Source: Phycisphaerae bacterium
GTDB taxonomy: Bacteria; Planctomycetota; Phycisphaerae; UBA1845; PWPN01
Assembly (NCBI GenBank): GCA_030372985.1
Contig: JAUCQB010000190.1
Location: 1-59,607 of the forward strand
Reading direction: 5' to 3'
Length of the DNA stretch: 59,607 nt
In this document: piece after piece, positions 52,365 through 59,607 of the stretch
Position numbering within the stretch: position 1 is the stretch's first letter
Layout of the letters: each line of letters begins with the position of its first letter
Translations under genes and position numbers: made by a program
Notes under the pieces: model-generated
Told to the model about the DNA's origin: nothing
Databases searched by the model: none
What the model saw: the letters and a program-made list of their open reading frames with translations, nothing else

Positions 52365-54392
52365 TCACCGCCAGGCAGACGTCGCGGAGCCGACGGCGTC
52401 ATGACAGACGGTCGGCTCGTGCTGGTCAAGCGCGCAACGGGCTTCGGCAACCCGCTTGGCGAAATGCTCCAGATAGAAGCAACCCATGAGCTGCAGGGTC
52501 AGGACTCCAAGCAGGGCCATCTCCTCGCGCTCTCCCGACATCTTGCCCCCTTGCCTCCAGGCCTTTTCGACCAGCTTGCCGGTCAGCCGGGGATCCACAA
52601 GGCCAAGCCTCGCCAGCGCCTTGTCGGAAAGCAGTTCATCGACGTAGTCATCGCAGCGCCGCCCAAAAAACACCTGCGTCATCGGCGCGCGGTACGGCTT
52701 CTTGGGACGCTGCCAGATCTCCCGCGGCAGGCGGCGCGAAGCCAGCCTTCTCAGGGCCACTTTGTCCATCAGCCCGGAAAGCCGCATCCGACCGGGCAGG
52801 CGCATGCAGAAATCGACCACCTCGGGATCCAGGAACGGGTAGCGCACCTCCACGCCGTGCCCCATCGCCACCCGATCGCCCTGGCAACACAGCAGATAAG
52901 GGCCCAGAAACGTGGCGATCTCGATCATCTGAGCGCGAGCCAGCGGTTGCCACCGGCGCCAGCGGGCCGGCAACAGAGCTTCGAGTTCACCGTCTGCGCC
53001 GCCGTTGACCGCCGGACCGTCGCGCAGCTCGGGAGCCAGAAAACTCATCGCCCAGGCCGTGTTCTGCCAGCGAACCCGATGAGAGTAGAACGGGTGGTCC
53101 GTCTCGGTCAGGCCTCGGCCGAAGAACTGCTGCCACATGCGGTTGTTCCGCCGCTGTGGTTGCCCCACGTCCGGGTAGAGGCGCGAGAGAATCGCCGGCC
53201 GCATCTGCGAATCCGGCTGCCGGGCCCAGAACCGCCGGACCTTGTCCTCCTTGAAAATGTCATACCCGGCCAGAAACTCGTCTGCCCCCTCTCCGGTGAG
53301 AACCACTTTCATGTTGTTGTCGCGCACCAGCCGAGACAGGAGAAACAAAGGTGCGGGCGCGGTCCGCAGCAGAGGCGTCTCGCAGTGCCAGACGACCTCG
53401 GGCAGGGCGCCGCGGATGTCGTCCTCGCCGCACAGGATCTCGTGGTGCCGGGTACCCAGCAGACCGGCCATTCTCCGCTGCTCCGGCGTCTCGTCAAAGG
53501 CCGGATCGCAGAATCGAATCGCGAAGGTCTGCAGGGGACTGCTGTCGGCGCGGCGGATCAGAGCCGCAATGACCGACGAATCCAACCCCCCGCTGAGATA
53601 CGCCCCCACCGGAACGTCCGCGCGAAGCCGAAGGCTGACCGCCCGGCTCAGCTTCTCCTCGAGCCTGTCGGCGACGGCATCGAGCGACGCCCGTTCGATC
53701 TGATCGTCTTCGCTGAAATCCGGCTGCCAGTAGAGCCGCTCACCCTGCAGGCCCCGCTCATCAAAGGACACGGCCGCACCTGGACGCACGCTGCGAATCC
53801 CTTCGAAGACGGTTGATGGGGCACATGCGGCCCATCGGCTGAACACCTGGGTGACGGCCGCAGCGTCGAACCGGGGGCTTATGTGCCCGGTGGCGAAAAT
53901 GGCTTTCGCCTCCGAGGCAAACACCACGCGCCCGTCACGGCATGCGTACATCAGGGGCAGAATGCCCAGCCTGTCGCGCACCAGCCAGAGTCGGTGCCGT
54001 GTCGCATCCCACAGGCCAAAGGCGAACTGACCGTTGAGCTTCATCCAGGTCTCTTCGCCGTATTGCTCGTAGCAGTGAACGATCACCTCGGTATCGCTGC
54101 TGGTGCGGAACCGGTGCCCGAGGGCTGTCAACTGCGCCCGCAACTCAATGTAATTGAAGATCTCGCCGTTGAACGTGATCCAGACCGAGCCGTCCTCGTT
54201 CTGCATGGGCTGGGCCCCGCCGGCCGGATCAATGATGCTGAGCCGCGTGTGAGCAAGCCCGATCCGCTCATCGCGATAGAATCCGTAGCCGTCCGGTCCT
54301 CGATGGCGAAGCACGGCGGCCATGCGCCGCAGTTCCTCAAAGGACACCGGACCTTGTTCGGGACCGGTCAGAATGCCTGCGATACCACACAC
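52365..54392 (-). CDS. asnB: Asparagine synthase (glutamine-hydrolysing)-like amidotransferase
   Basis: From the GTG at 54392 the protein is 675 residues beginning MCGIAGIL, leaving the catalytic Cys2 exposed after Met removal. The N-terminal Ntn glutaminase domain (about 1-210) contains RGPDGYGFY and FNGEIFNY. The synthetase PP-loop SGGLDSS is at 267-273, followed by GEGADEFLAGYD and the EVRYPFLD region. It forms amides (asparagine or an analogue) from ammonia, ATP and a carboxylate. This type accompanies exosortase-linked EPS clusters, where a glycan- or lipid-bound acceptor is suspected. The longer open frame to 54473 enters repeat copy 2. Confidence 0.9.
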   Translation of the reverse strand: MCGIAGILTGPEQGPVSFEELRRMAAVLRHRGPDGYGFYRDERIGLAHTRLSIIDPAGGAQPMQNEDGSVWITFNGEIFNYIELRAQLTALGHRFRTSSDTEVIVHCYEQYGEETWMKLNGQFAFGLWDATRHRLWLVRDRLGILPLMYACRDGRVVFASEAKAIFATGHISPRFDAAAVTQVFSRWAACAPSTVFEGIRSVRPGAAVSFDERGLQGERLYWQPDFSEDDQIERASLDAVADRLEEKLSRAVSLRLRADVPVGAYLSGGLDSSVIAALIRRADSSPLQTFAIRFCDPAFDETPEQRRMAGLLGTRHHEILCGEDDIRGALPEVVWHCETPLLRTAPAPLFLLSRLVRDNNMKVVLTGEGADEFLAGYDIFKEDKVRRFWARQPDSQMRPAILSRLYPDVGQPQRRNNRMWQQFFGRGLTETDHPFYSHRVRWQNTAWAMSFLAPELRDGPAVNGGADGELEALLPARWRRWQPLARAQMIEIATFLGPYLLCCQGDRVAMGHGVEVRYPFLDPEVVDFCMRLPGRMRLSGLMDKVALRRLASRRLPREIWQRPKKPYRAPMTQVFFGRRCDDYVDELLSDKALARLGLVDPRLTGKLVEKAWRQGGKMSGEREEMALLGVLTLQLMGCFYLEHFAKRVAEARCALDQHEPTVCHDAVGSATSAWR

Positions 54393-54456
54393 GATGGAAT
54401 CATCATCCGCCGACGCCGGCCCGCATCTCACGGGCTTCCACGGCCCTGGATCGTCT

Positions 54457-54648
54457 ACCCCCCAGTTGCACAAAAGCCGCCGCAGGTGTGCAGGAAGACC
54501 CTTGCGGATCGGGCGTGTTGTGCCGAATCACCGCTGTTTCCGAAGGTCACCGTGGGTGAGGTTCATGGGCGACGGCAGAACATGGCCCATTCTCAATTCC
54601 ACATTCTCAATTCTGCATTCCCCGGCGTTGCCGTATGCAACGCTGGGG
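54457..54648. repeat. Dispersed 191-bp repeat, copy 2, with terminal hairpin
   Basis: It is aligned with copy 1 throughout (CCCAGTTGCA, GCAGGTGTGCAGG, GGATCGGGCGTGTTGTGCCG, then CATTCTCAATTC words). The terminal hairpin has arms CCCCGGCGTTGC (54620-54631) and GCAACGCTGGGG (54637-54648) around CGTAT. It ends one base before the stop codon of the acyl ligase gene (TAG at 54650-54652 on the reverse strand). Confidence 0.9.
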
Positions 54649-54649
54649 T

Positions 54650-56188
54650 CTACTCTGTGCTCAACAGGTTCTTTTTGATCTTGCCCGATTCGGTCTTTGG
54701 AAGCGAATCGCGGATCTCGATGTACTTCGGAACCATGTAGTTTTCCAGATTCGCACGGCAATGCTGCCGCACCTGCTGCTCGGTCAGCACCGTCCCGTTG
54801 CGGGGAACGACAAGCGCCTTGATGGCCGTCCCGTCGATCGGGTCCTCGACACCGATCACCGCCGCCTCGCCAACGGACTCCATCTCATAGAGGGTGTTCT
54901 CGATCTCCTTCGGACTGACTTTCTCACCCTTGCATTTGAACACGTCGTCCTTGCGCCCGACGAAATAGAGAAAGCCTTCCTCGTCCATCTGGAAAAGATC
55001 GCCCGAGTAGAGAACTTTCTCGCCGGGGATGTCCCCATCCCGCAGGCATTCGGCGGTCTCCTTGGGTTTGCCCCAGTAGCCCCGCATCACGTTGGCCCCA
55101 CGAATCACCAGTTCTCCGATCGTGCCCGGGCCCACCCTCCGCCTCTGCTCGTCAACCAGGTAGACTTCCTCATTAGGCATGGCCTTGCCCACGGAGCCGA
55201 TTTTGTCGTCCAGCCTCGCCGGATCCAGGTAGCTGACCCGCGTGCACTCGGTCAGGCCGTACATCGAGAAGATTGTCGCCTGGGGAAACAGCTCCCGCAG
55301 CCGGCGGATATGGGCAGGTGGAAGGACCGCCGCGGTGTTGGAGACGTAACGCAGGCAGGACAGATCCAAGCCCTCAAAGGGCGCCATCTGCAGCAGCGTG
55401 GCGAAGATCGTGGGTACGCCCGGCAGACCCGTCACGCGATGCTCGGCCATCCTCTTGAGAATCTGGTATGGGTAGGCAAAGGACTTCTCGATGACCACCG
55501 AGAAACCGATCCTCGCCCCCGTGATCACCTGGTACAGGCCGTAGTCAAACGACAGAGGCAGCACGCAGATCACGACGTCCTCGGGAACGTTGCCGAGATA
55601 GGTCGAGATGGCCCACGCCGTGTTGGCCATGTTCCGGTGGGTCAGCATGACCCCTTTGGGCTTCCCGGTCGAGCCCGAAGTGTAGATGATCGTACAGAGA
55701 TCATTGTCGATGAGCCCTGGATCAGCCGGCACCGCATGCGGCTCGCCGAGAATCTGCGCGAATACGCGTCCCGCCGGCGCCCCCTCCCCGGGCTGATCCG
55801 TCCAGATCACCGTTGACACGGACGAGGCTTCCGAAAGAACGGGCCCAAAAACCCGGGCCAGCGCCGGGTGCACGATGATCGCCCTCACGCCGCAGTCATT
55901 GAGAATGTAACCCAGCTTCCCGGCCTTGGTGGTCGGGTTGACGATCACAAACACCGCCCCGGCCTTGAGGATCCCGAACACGGCCACAACCAGTTCGGCC
56001 GAGTTCTCCATAAACACGGCCACCCGGTCGCCGCGACGGACGCCCGCACGCTGCAGCTCACAGGCCAGCCGGTCGCTGTCGTCATGGACCCGGGCGAAGG
56101 ATCGGACCTGCTTGTCACAGATCAGGAATGTCTTGTCGGGATGACGGTGTGCGCTGTCCCGCAGGAAATCGTGTACCAGTACCTTCAT
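54650..56188 (-). CDS. AMP-forming acyl-CoA/acyl-ACP ligase (exosortase-locus type)
   Basis: The 512-residue adenylate-forming enzyme has the A3 loop IIYTSGSTGKPKG (167-179), A5-type SMYGLTECTRVS, and A7/A8 YSGDLFQMDEEGFLYFVGRKDD. The C-terminal PKTESGKIKKNLL carries the catalytic Lys. It activates a carboxylic acid as acyl-AMP and loads it onto CoA or, given the ACP gene 16 bases upstream, onto that ACP. It is the type associated with exosortase A loci. The start ATG has no strong ribosome-binding site, but spacing from the ACP gene implies co-transcription. Confidence 0.92.
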   Translation of the reverse strand: MKVLVHDFLRDSAHRHPDKTFLICDKQVRSFARVHDDSDRLACELQRAGVRRGDRVAVFMENSAELVVAVFGILKAGAVFVIVNPTTKAGKLGYILNDCGVRAIIVHPALARVFGPVLSEASSVSTVIWTDQPGEGAPAGRVFAQILGEPHAVPADPGLIDNDLCTIIYTSGSTGKPKGVMLTHRNMANTAWAISTYLGNVPEDVVICVLPLSFDYGLYQVITGARIGFSVVIEKSFAYPYQILKRMAEHRVTGLPGVPTIFATLLQMAPFEGLDLSCLRYVSNTAAVLPPAHIRRLRELFPQATIFSMYGLTECTRVSYLDPARLDDKIGSVGKAMPNEEVYLVDEQRRRVGPGTIGELVIRGANVMRGYWGKPKETAECLRDGDIPGEKVLYSGDLFQMDEEGFLYFVGRKDDVFKCKGEKVSPKEIENTLYEMESVGEAAVIGVEDPIDGTAIKALVVPRNGTVLTEQQVRQHCRANLENYMVPKYIEIRDSLPKTESGKIKKNLLSTE

Positions 56189-56204
56189 TGTATGCCGACT
56201 CGGC

Positions 56205-56462
56205 CTATGCGGCGTCCTGCGCCGCCAGCTTGCGTTTCACAAACTGCGCGATACTCGATATGCTGTCCAGGTTCTCCGGCACGAGATCCTCGTCGTCGAT
56301 TTGGATCCGGTAGGTCTTCTCCAGGAAAGAGACCAGCTCCAGGACACCCGTGGAGTCGATCACCCCGGCGTCGAGCAGCGACTGGGAGCTGCTCAGACCG
56401 TCACCGCCGCCCAGGAGAAAGTTCTCCACCACGAAGGTGCGAATATCATGCTCCAGTTCCAC
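56205..56462 (-). CDS. Acyl carrier protein
   Basis: From the GTG at 56462 (GGAG seven bases upstream) this is an 85-residue acidic helix bundle. The phosphopantetheine attachment serine is S37 in AGVIDSTGVLELVSFLE (the usual DSL reads DST here). Length and motif fit ACPs of specialised pathways. It lies just upstream of the acyl ligase and 68 bases after the EpsI gene. It probably carries the acyl or aminoacyl group activated by the ligase for transfer to the polysaccharide or its lipid anchor. A longer open frame exists upstream, but its sequence is not ACP-like. Confidence 0.88.
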   Translation of the reverse strand: MELEHDIRTFVVENFLLGGGDGLSSSQSLLDAGVIDSTGVLELVSFLEKTYRIQIDDEDLVPENLDSISSIAQFVKRKLAAQDAA

Positions 56463-56530
56463 GCGACTGCTCCGTAGCCCCGTTGACAGGCATGAATGAC
56501 CGGGAACCGGCGGGCCGCACGCGCCGCGGT

Positions 56531-57265
56531 TCACATTTCTTCTGCCTCGGGCAGCAAAGCCCGGATCGATAACACCGTCTCTGCGGCGAATCGTTTGACG
56601 GCCGCCTCCGCCTGCTTGAGCCCGCTCTCGTCGTGCACACCTGCCGAGACCTGGACCTGGGCCACATAATAGCTCGGGTCCCGGGACAGGTTGGGCAGGC
56701 GGGCCCCCGGGCCCCAGAAGTCGGTCCATTCGGCCGTGTGTCGTCCTCTGAACACATAGTAGTTCAGGACGACGACCGCGGCTTCCGTCCCGGGGCGGGA
56801 CTTGAAGAACTGATGAACCAGGCAGCCGTACTCGGTGCTGTCCACCGGGCCGAAATGGTCTCGACGCGACCCGCCCGGCGTCCACCCATGCATCTCATAG
56901 CAGACCTGAGGACGATGGCCCAGCATCTTGGCCGGCCTGGCCGCGTATGACACGTACAAGTCAACGGTCTCGCCCGTGCCGGGATCGGTATATCGCCTGC
57001 GGACGTAGTCATCACACCCTGCCACCTCCAGCACGCGCTCATCCATGGGGATATCAGTACCCTGCCACGACGCGACTTCCAGCGTTGACAGGGGTCGAGC
57101 CAGCGCAATCGGTCTGGCATCCGCATCGGTGAGCAGTTTGTCCAGATAACGCTGTCCCAGGCCGCACGAGAGCAGGACCACAATCGTGACGGCAACTGCC
57201 CACAGGCCCTGGCGGGAACCGGCCTGCGAAACCGCTTCATCGCCCCGGCTTGAGTGCCCTGTCAC
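56531..57265 (-). CDS. epsI: EpsI family exosortase-associated protein
   Basis: The 244-residue protein has one N-terminal membrane helix (about 21-38, GLWAVAVTIVVLLSCG) and an extracytoplasmic domain with VASWQGTDIPMDERVLE and the conserved motif ARPAKMLGHRPQVCYEMHGWTP. EpsI proteins work with exosortases, often fused to them; here they are separate genes with a small opposite-strand gene between them. The ATG start at 57265 is about 20 bases to the left of repeat copy 3. Confidence 0.9.
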   Translation of the reverse strand: MTGHSSRGDEAVSQAGSRQGLWAVAVTIVVLLSCGLGQRYLDKLLTDADARPIALARPLSTLEVASWQGTDIPMDERVLEVAGCDDYVRRRYTDPGTGETVDLYVSYAARPAKMLGHRPQVCYEMHGWTPGGSRRDHFGPVDSTEYGCLVHQFFKSRPGTEAAVVVLNYYVFRGRHTAEWTDFWGPGARLPNLSRDPSYYVAQVQVSAGVHDESGLKQAEAAVKRFAAETVLSIRALLPEAEEM

Positions 57266-57287
57266 GATTGCACCTCAGTGAGTACCT

Positions 57288-57347
57288 CATTCTCAACTCC
57301 GCATTCACCATTCTTCGCACCCCGGCGTTGCGATAGGCAACGCTGGG
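57288..57347. repeat. Dispersed repeat, truncated copy 3 (hairpin end only)
   Basis: The right-hand 60 bases match copies 1 and 2: CATTCTCAACTCC, then a stem CCCCGGCGTTGC (57320-57331) with GCAACGCTGGG (57337-57347) around GATAG. The left two thirds of the repeat are missing. It lies between the EpsI gene and the small VanZ-like gene. Confidence 0.85.
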
Positions 57348-57384
57348 CTATAATCTGTCGTTGATCTGCGAGGGCTCGATCATA

Positions 57385-57744
57385 ATGATTCACTGGCCTC
57401 CCACTCTGGTCACTGTTGTTCGTCAAGCAAAGGCCTTCCTTGGATGGTTCAGCGGCCACAGTCTGGCCGGAATCCCGCTCGACTGGATCACCCGCTTCGT
57501 CGTACTCGGCTTGGGATACTGGGTTCTTGCCCGGCGCGCGAGCAGGCGAGTTGCCGCCGCCGTGTGCGTCGGCGTCCTGCTCACCAGCGAACTGATGGAA
57601 CTGGTATGCAACCGATGTTTCCCGCATATCCACACACCGGATTGGGGGGATCTGGCCGACGTCTTGAGCGGTCTGGCGGGCATCGCCGCCGCCGAAGGTC
57701 TCCGCCGTCTCAAACCTGCCTCGCGCGCCGGAACGCTGGAATAA
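57385..57744 (+). CDS. Small VanZ-like membrane protein, antisense to the cluster
   Basis: From the ATG at 57385 (GAGGG about ten bases upstream) the protein is 119 residues. It has hydrophobic segments at about 37-50 and 58-76 and an acidic C-terminal DWGDLADVLSGLAGIAAAE typical of the last helix region of VanZ-like/phosphatase-associated membrane proteins. It is the only forward-strand gene in the 31-kb cluster and ends 7 bases from the exosortase stop. Function is unknown. Confidence 0.6.
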   Translation: MIHWPPTLVTVVRQAKAFLGWFSGHSLAGIPLDWITRFVVLGLGYWVLARRASRRVAAAVCVGVLLTSELMELVCNRCFPHIHTPDWGDLADVLSGLAGIAAAEGLRRLKPASRAGTLE

Positions 57745-57751
57745 CATCCGA

Positions 57752-58699
57752 TTACGGAATCTGCGAAACGGCCCGGCCATTCAGCCGGCCCTGGTGCTCG
57801 CCTCCATCACGGCCGGCCCTCTCCGGCGTTGACCCGCCAATCACCCGCAGCAGCCAGAGCTCCCCGACCATGATCAGCACCGCCAGCGGCATCATGGTCA
57901 ATCCGGCAAAATCATGGAAGAACCGGTCGGCCACTTCGCTGCCGACACTGTCGAAGAGAATCACCGTGGCAATCAACCGGAGCGTGTTGGCCAGTATCGC
58001 CACCGGCACGCTCGATAATACCAGGACGGCCTTCTGCCAGCCGGGCCGCCGGACGATGAACGCGAAGGTGGCTGCCACGATCACAAACGACGTGAGCATT
58101 CGAAGACCGCTGCAGGCTTCCGCGATGGCAACGCCGGTCCGCTCGCTGGGCCACAGGACATTGCCCTCGCGGACCACCAGATAGCCCAGGATCTCCAGTC
58201 CAAAGACGGCCGATGTCGTCGCAAAGTTCTGCAGCGGCAACGCCACCAAACCATGGATCCGACGGGGCAGCGGAAACATGAGAGCCATGAACAAGATGAT
58301 CCAGATCAGTTTCCTCGTCACCGGCCACCCCAGCACAAACAGGACGGTGCCGAAAACGGCGAGAAACAGCGACAGGTGCTCAAGCGAGCCGAAGGACAGG
58401 ACAATGCCCGCGCTGCGAACCACCTGGGACAACAGCAGCACCAGCAACCCGGACCAGCAGGGACGGATCGGCAAGGCCGAGAGCTCTCGGCGCCGCGTCC
58501 ACAAAAGATAAACGATGATCGGTGGAACCAACTGCCCTGCGGAGTAATCAGGATCGCCCTGCCACGCCGCCCAGAGTCCCACCAGGACCGGCCAATAACT
58601 GTAGATCAGGCTCGCGGCAATCACCATCCCGAGGAGCCAGCCCCAGGCCCCGCCACCTTTCCCAAGACTCACCGAAGCTGATTTTGCGCTACAAGACAT
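57752..58699 (-). CDS. Exosortase family cysteine transpeptidase
   Basis: This 315-residue protein has about eight membrane helices and the exosortase catalytic triad in order: C196 in EACSGLRML, R241 in ANTLRL, and H262 in FHDFAG. Exosortases are proposed to cut PEP-CTERM-type sorting tails and attach the protein to a surface polymer; EPS genes are regular neighbours. The N-terminal residues 1-20 precede the first helix. It lies upstream of EpsI, with a small opposite-strand gene in between, and about 190 bases downstream of rfbD. No protein with a PEP-CTERM-like tail is in the window. Confidence 0.93.
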   Translation of the reverse strand: MSCSAKSASVSLGKGGGAWGWLLGMVIAASLIYSYWPVLVGLWAAWQGDPDYSAGQLVPPIIVYLLWTRRRELSALPIRPCWSGLLVLLLSQVVRSAGIVLSFGSLEHLSLFLAVFGTVLFVLGWPVTRKLIWIILFMALMFPLPRRIHGLVALPLQNFATTSAVFGLEILGYLVVREGNVLWPSERTGVAIAEACSGLRMLTSFVIVAATFAFIVRRPGWQKAVLVLSSVPVAILANTLRLIATVILFDSVGSEVADRFFHDFAGLTMMPLAVLIMVGELWLLRVIGGSTPERAGRDGGEHQGRLNGRAVSQIP

Positions 58700-58887
58700 C
58701 GAACACGCTCATCACCCGTCGCTACAGGCAAGCTGTGGCAATTGTCAAGCCGGCGTCGAGACAATGGCTTCGACGTTTTTCGCGATGTGACACACCAGAC
58801 GGCACGAACGCCTCTCTAATCACCCGAATCCCCCGATGCCCCGGGCCAGCTCTTCAAGTCCAAGGCGACAAGGCTGTCCCCAAGTAG

Positions 58888-59568
58888 TCACACCGGGCCT
58901 TCAGCCGCATGTCCCTTTTCGACAAGATAGCGACTGAGCGCTTCGTGCCACGAGGGAATGGCGCCGACGACAGTTGCCGTCCGGTGGTTGTCCAGCACAC
59001 TGTACGCTGGGCGCATAGCCGCTGTGGGATACTGAGCACTGTTGATCGGCACAACTTCTGCCGAGATCTTGCTGCGCGCAATGATCTCCCTGGCGAACTC
59101 GTACCAGGTGGCTTGGCCGGAGTTCACCGTGTGATAGATCCCCGGCTCGGCTTTCTCTGTGAGCAGATCGAGAATCATACGTGCCACATCTGCAGTGGAA
59201 GTCGGTGACATCGTGATGTCGTTAACGACCTGCAATCGCCCCTTCTCCCGCCCCACTCTTATCATTGTCTCCACGAAATTGCCGCCCTTGCCGCTGGCCC
59301 CGGCCACTCCAAAAAGAGATGCCACTCTCGCAATGATCGTCTTATCATGAACGTGGCGGCTCAGGAGTTCACCCATCGCTTTCGACGCGCCGTACACATT
59401 GACGGGTGCCGGTTTGTCTTCCTCGCGGTACGGCCGACTACCCCTCCCGTCAAAGACATAATCCGTGCTCACATGCACGAACGTCGCATTTTTGCCGGCA
59501 CAAGCCTCAGCTATTGCCTTGACAGCGTGAGCATTGATCGTAAACGCCAGGGTGGCGTTCCGCTCCAC
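58888..59568 (-). CDS. rfbD: dTDP-4-dehydrorhamnose reductase, 5'-truncated by contig end
   Basis: About 226 residues of RmlD are present: VHVSTDYVFDG, YGASKAMGELLSRH (YxxxK catalytic motif), FVETMIRVGREKGRLQVVND and GIYHTVNSGQATWYEFARE. The enzyme reduces dTDP-4-keto-L-rhamnose with NAD(P)H, the last step of dTDP-L-rhamnose synthesis, supplying the rhamnosyltransferase-like GT2 of the cluster. The N-terminal part with the GxxGxxG nucleotide-binding motif is missing. The apparent start MYKRQ at 59583 is translated adapter, not gene. The real boundary is 59568. Confidence 0.93.
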   Translation of the reverse strand: MERNATLAFTINAHAVKAIAEACAGKNATFVHVSTDYVFDGRGSRPYREEDKPAPVNVYGASKAMGELLSRHVHDKTIIARVASLFGVAGASGKGGNFVETMIRVGREKGRLQVVNDITMSPTSTADVARMILDLLTEKAEPGIYHTVNSGQATWYEFAREIIARSKISAEVVPINSAQYPTAAMRPAYSVLDNHRTATVVGAIPSWHEALSRYLVEKGHAAEGPV

Positions 59569-59607
59569 CTGTCTCTTATACACATCTCCGAGCCCACGAG
59601 ACAGCGC
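59569..59607. other. Nextera transposase adapter and index-flank residue
   Basis: From 59569 the sequence reads CTGTCTCTTATACACATCT followed by CCGAGCCCACGAGAC (to 59602), the read-2 Nextera adapter in reverse complement, then five further bases. It is sequencing artefact at a contig end, not genomic DNA. Confidence 0.97.

Noticed and set aside
52041..53816. 591-codon forward open frame
   Set aside because: It is antisense to the asnB and nadE-like genes, with no recognisable domain.
59569..59583. MYKRQ as the true N-terminus of RfbD
   Set aside because: It is translated from the Nextera adapter; RmlD proteins begin with a Rossmann motif that is absent here.

Overview
The window is G+C-rich bacterial DNA and most resembles a member of the Planctomycetota. 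That placement is an inference from three things: a single pseudopilin-type prepilin of the planctomycete kind, large secreted proteins built from thrombospondin type 3, PKD and Calx-beta units, and an exosortase/EpsI locus with planctomycete-style gene content. There is no rRNA; one tRNA-Ala (CGC) is present. The last 39 bases are a Nextera-type sequencing adapter plus a few bases, so the right edge is a contig end and the final gene is truncated artificially.

Region 1 (1-13.8 kb) is mixed housekeeping and secreted-protein DNA: a dihydrodipicolinate-synthase-family protein, a secreted InlB-repeat/TSP3 protein, ArfB, a DRE-TIM aldolase, tRNA-Ala, a reverse-strand group of three exported proteins (PKD lipoprotein, 798-residue secreted protein, pseudopilin), a DegT/DnrJ-family protein whose PLP lysine is replaced by asparagine, a zinc-ribbon membrane protein and a LarA-like protein. 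Region 2 (14.5-22.9 kb) is export machinery: a Wza-type outer-membrane exporter facing a Wzc-type co-polymerase/kinase, preceded by a very large TPR protein split in two by an apparent -1 frameshift. Region 3 (23.7-28.0 kb) is one 1419-residue secreted modular protein.

Region 4 (28.0-59.6 kb) is a nearly unbroken reverse-strand exopolysaccharide cluster. In transcription order: rfbD (cut), exosortase, a small VanZ-like gene on the other strand, EpsI, acyl carrier protein, AMP-forming acyl ligase, asparagine synthase, NadE-like PP-loop enzyme, GNAT-like protein, GT2, B12/radical SAM protein, a Cys-rich small protein, a fused FemAB-GNAT, polysaccharide deacetylase, FemAB, GT4, pyruvyl transferase, Wzx flippase, O-acetyltransferase, FrhB-like protein, O-antigen polymerase (5' end apparently frameshifted), acyltransferase 3, a toroid-like protein, WecG/TagA/CpsF, GT2, methyltransferase, FemAB and GNAT. 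The genes overlap by a few bases or lie close together, so this is probably one or a few operons. The downstream part (about 28-36 kb) is visibly poorer in G+C than the rest, which suggests it was acquired separately.

Together the genes could build, decorate (acyl, pyruvyl, methyl, perhaps amino-acyl or amide groups), flip, polymerise and export a surface polysaccharide, alongside an exosortase whose sorted substrates are not in this window. Near-identical 191-bp repeats, each starting one base after a stop codon, and a 10-unit octanucleotide array at the start of a glycosyltransferase gene are the most striking non-coding structures.
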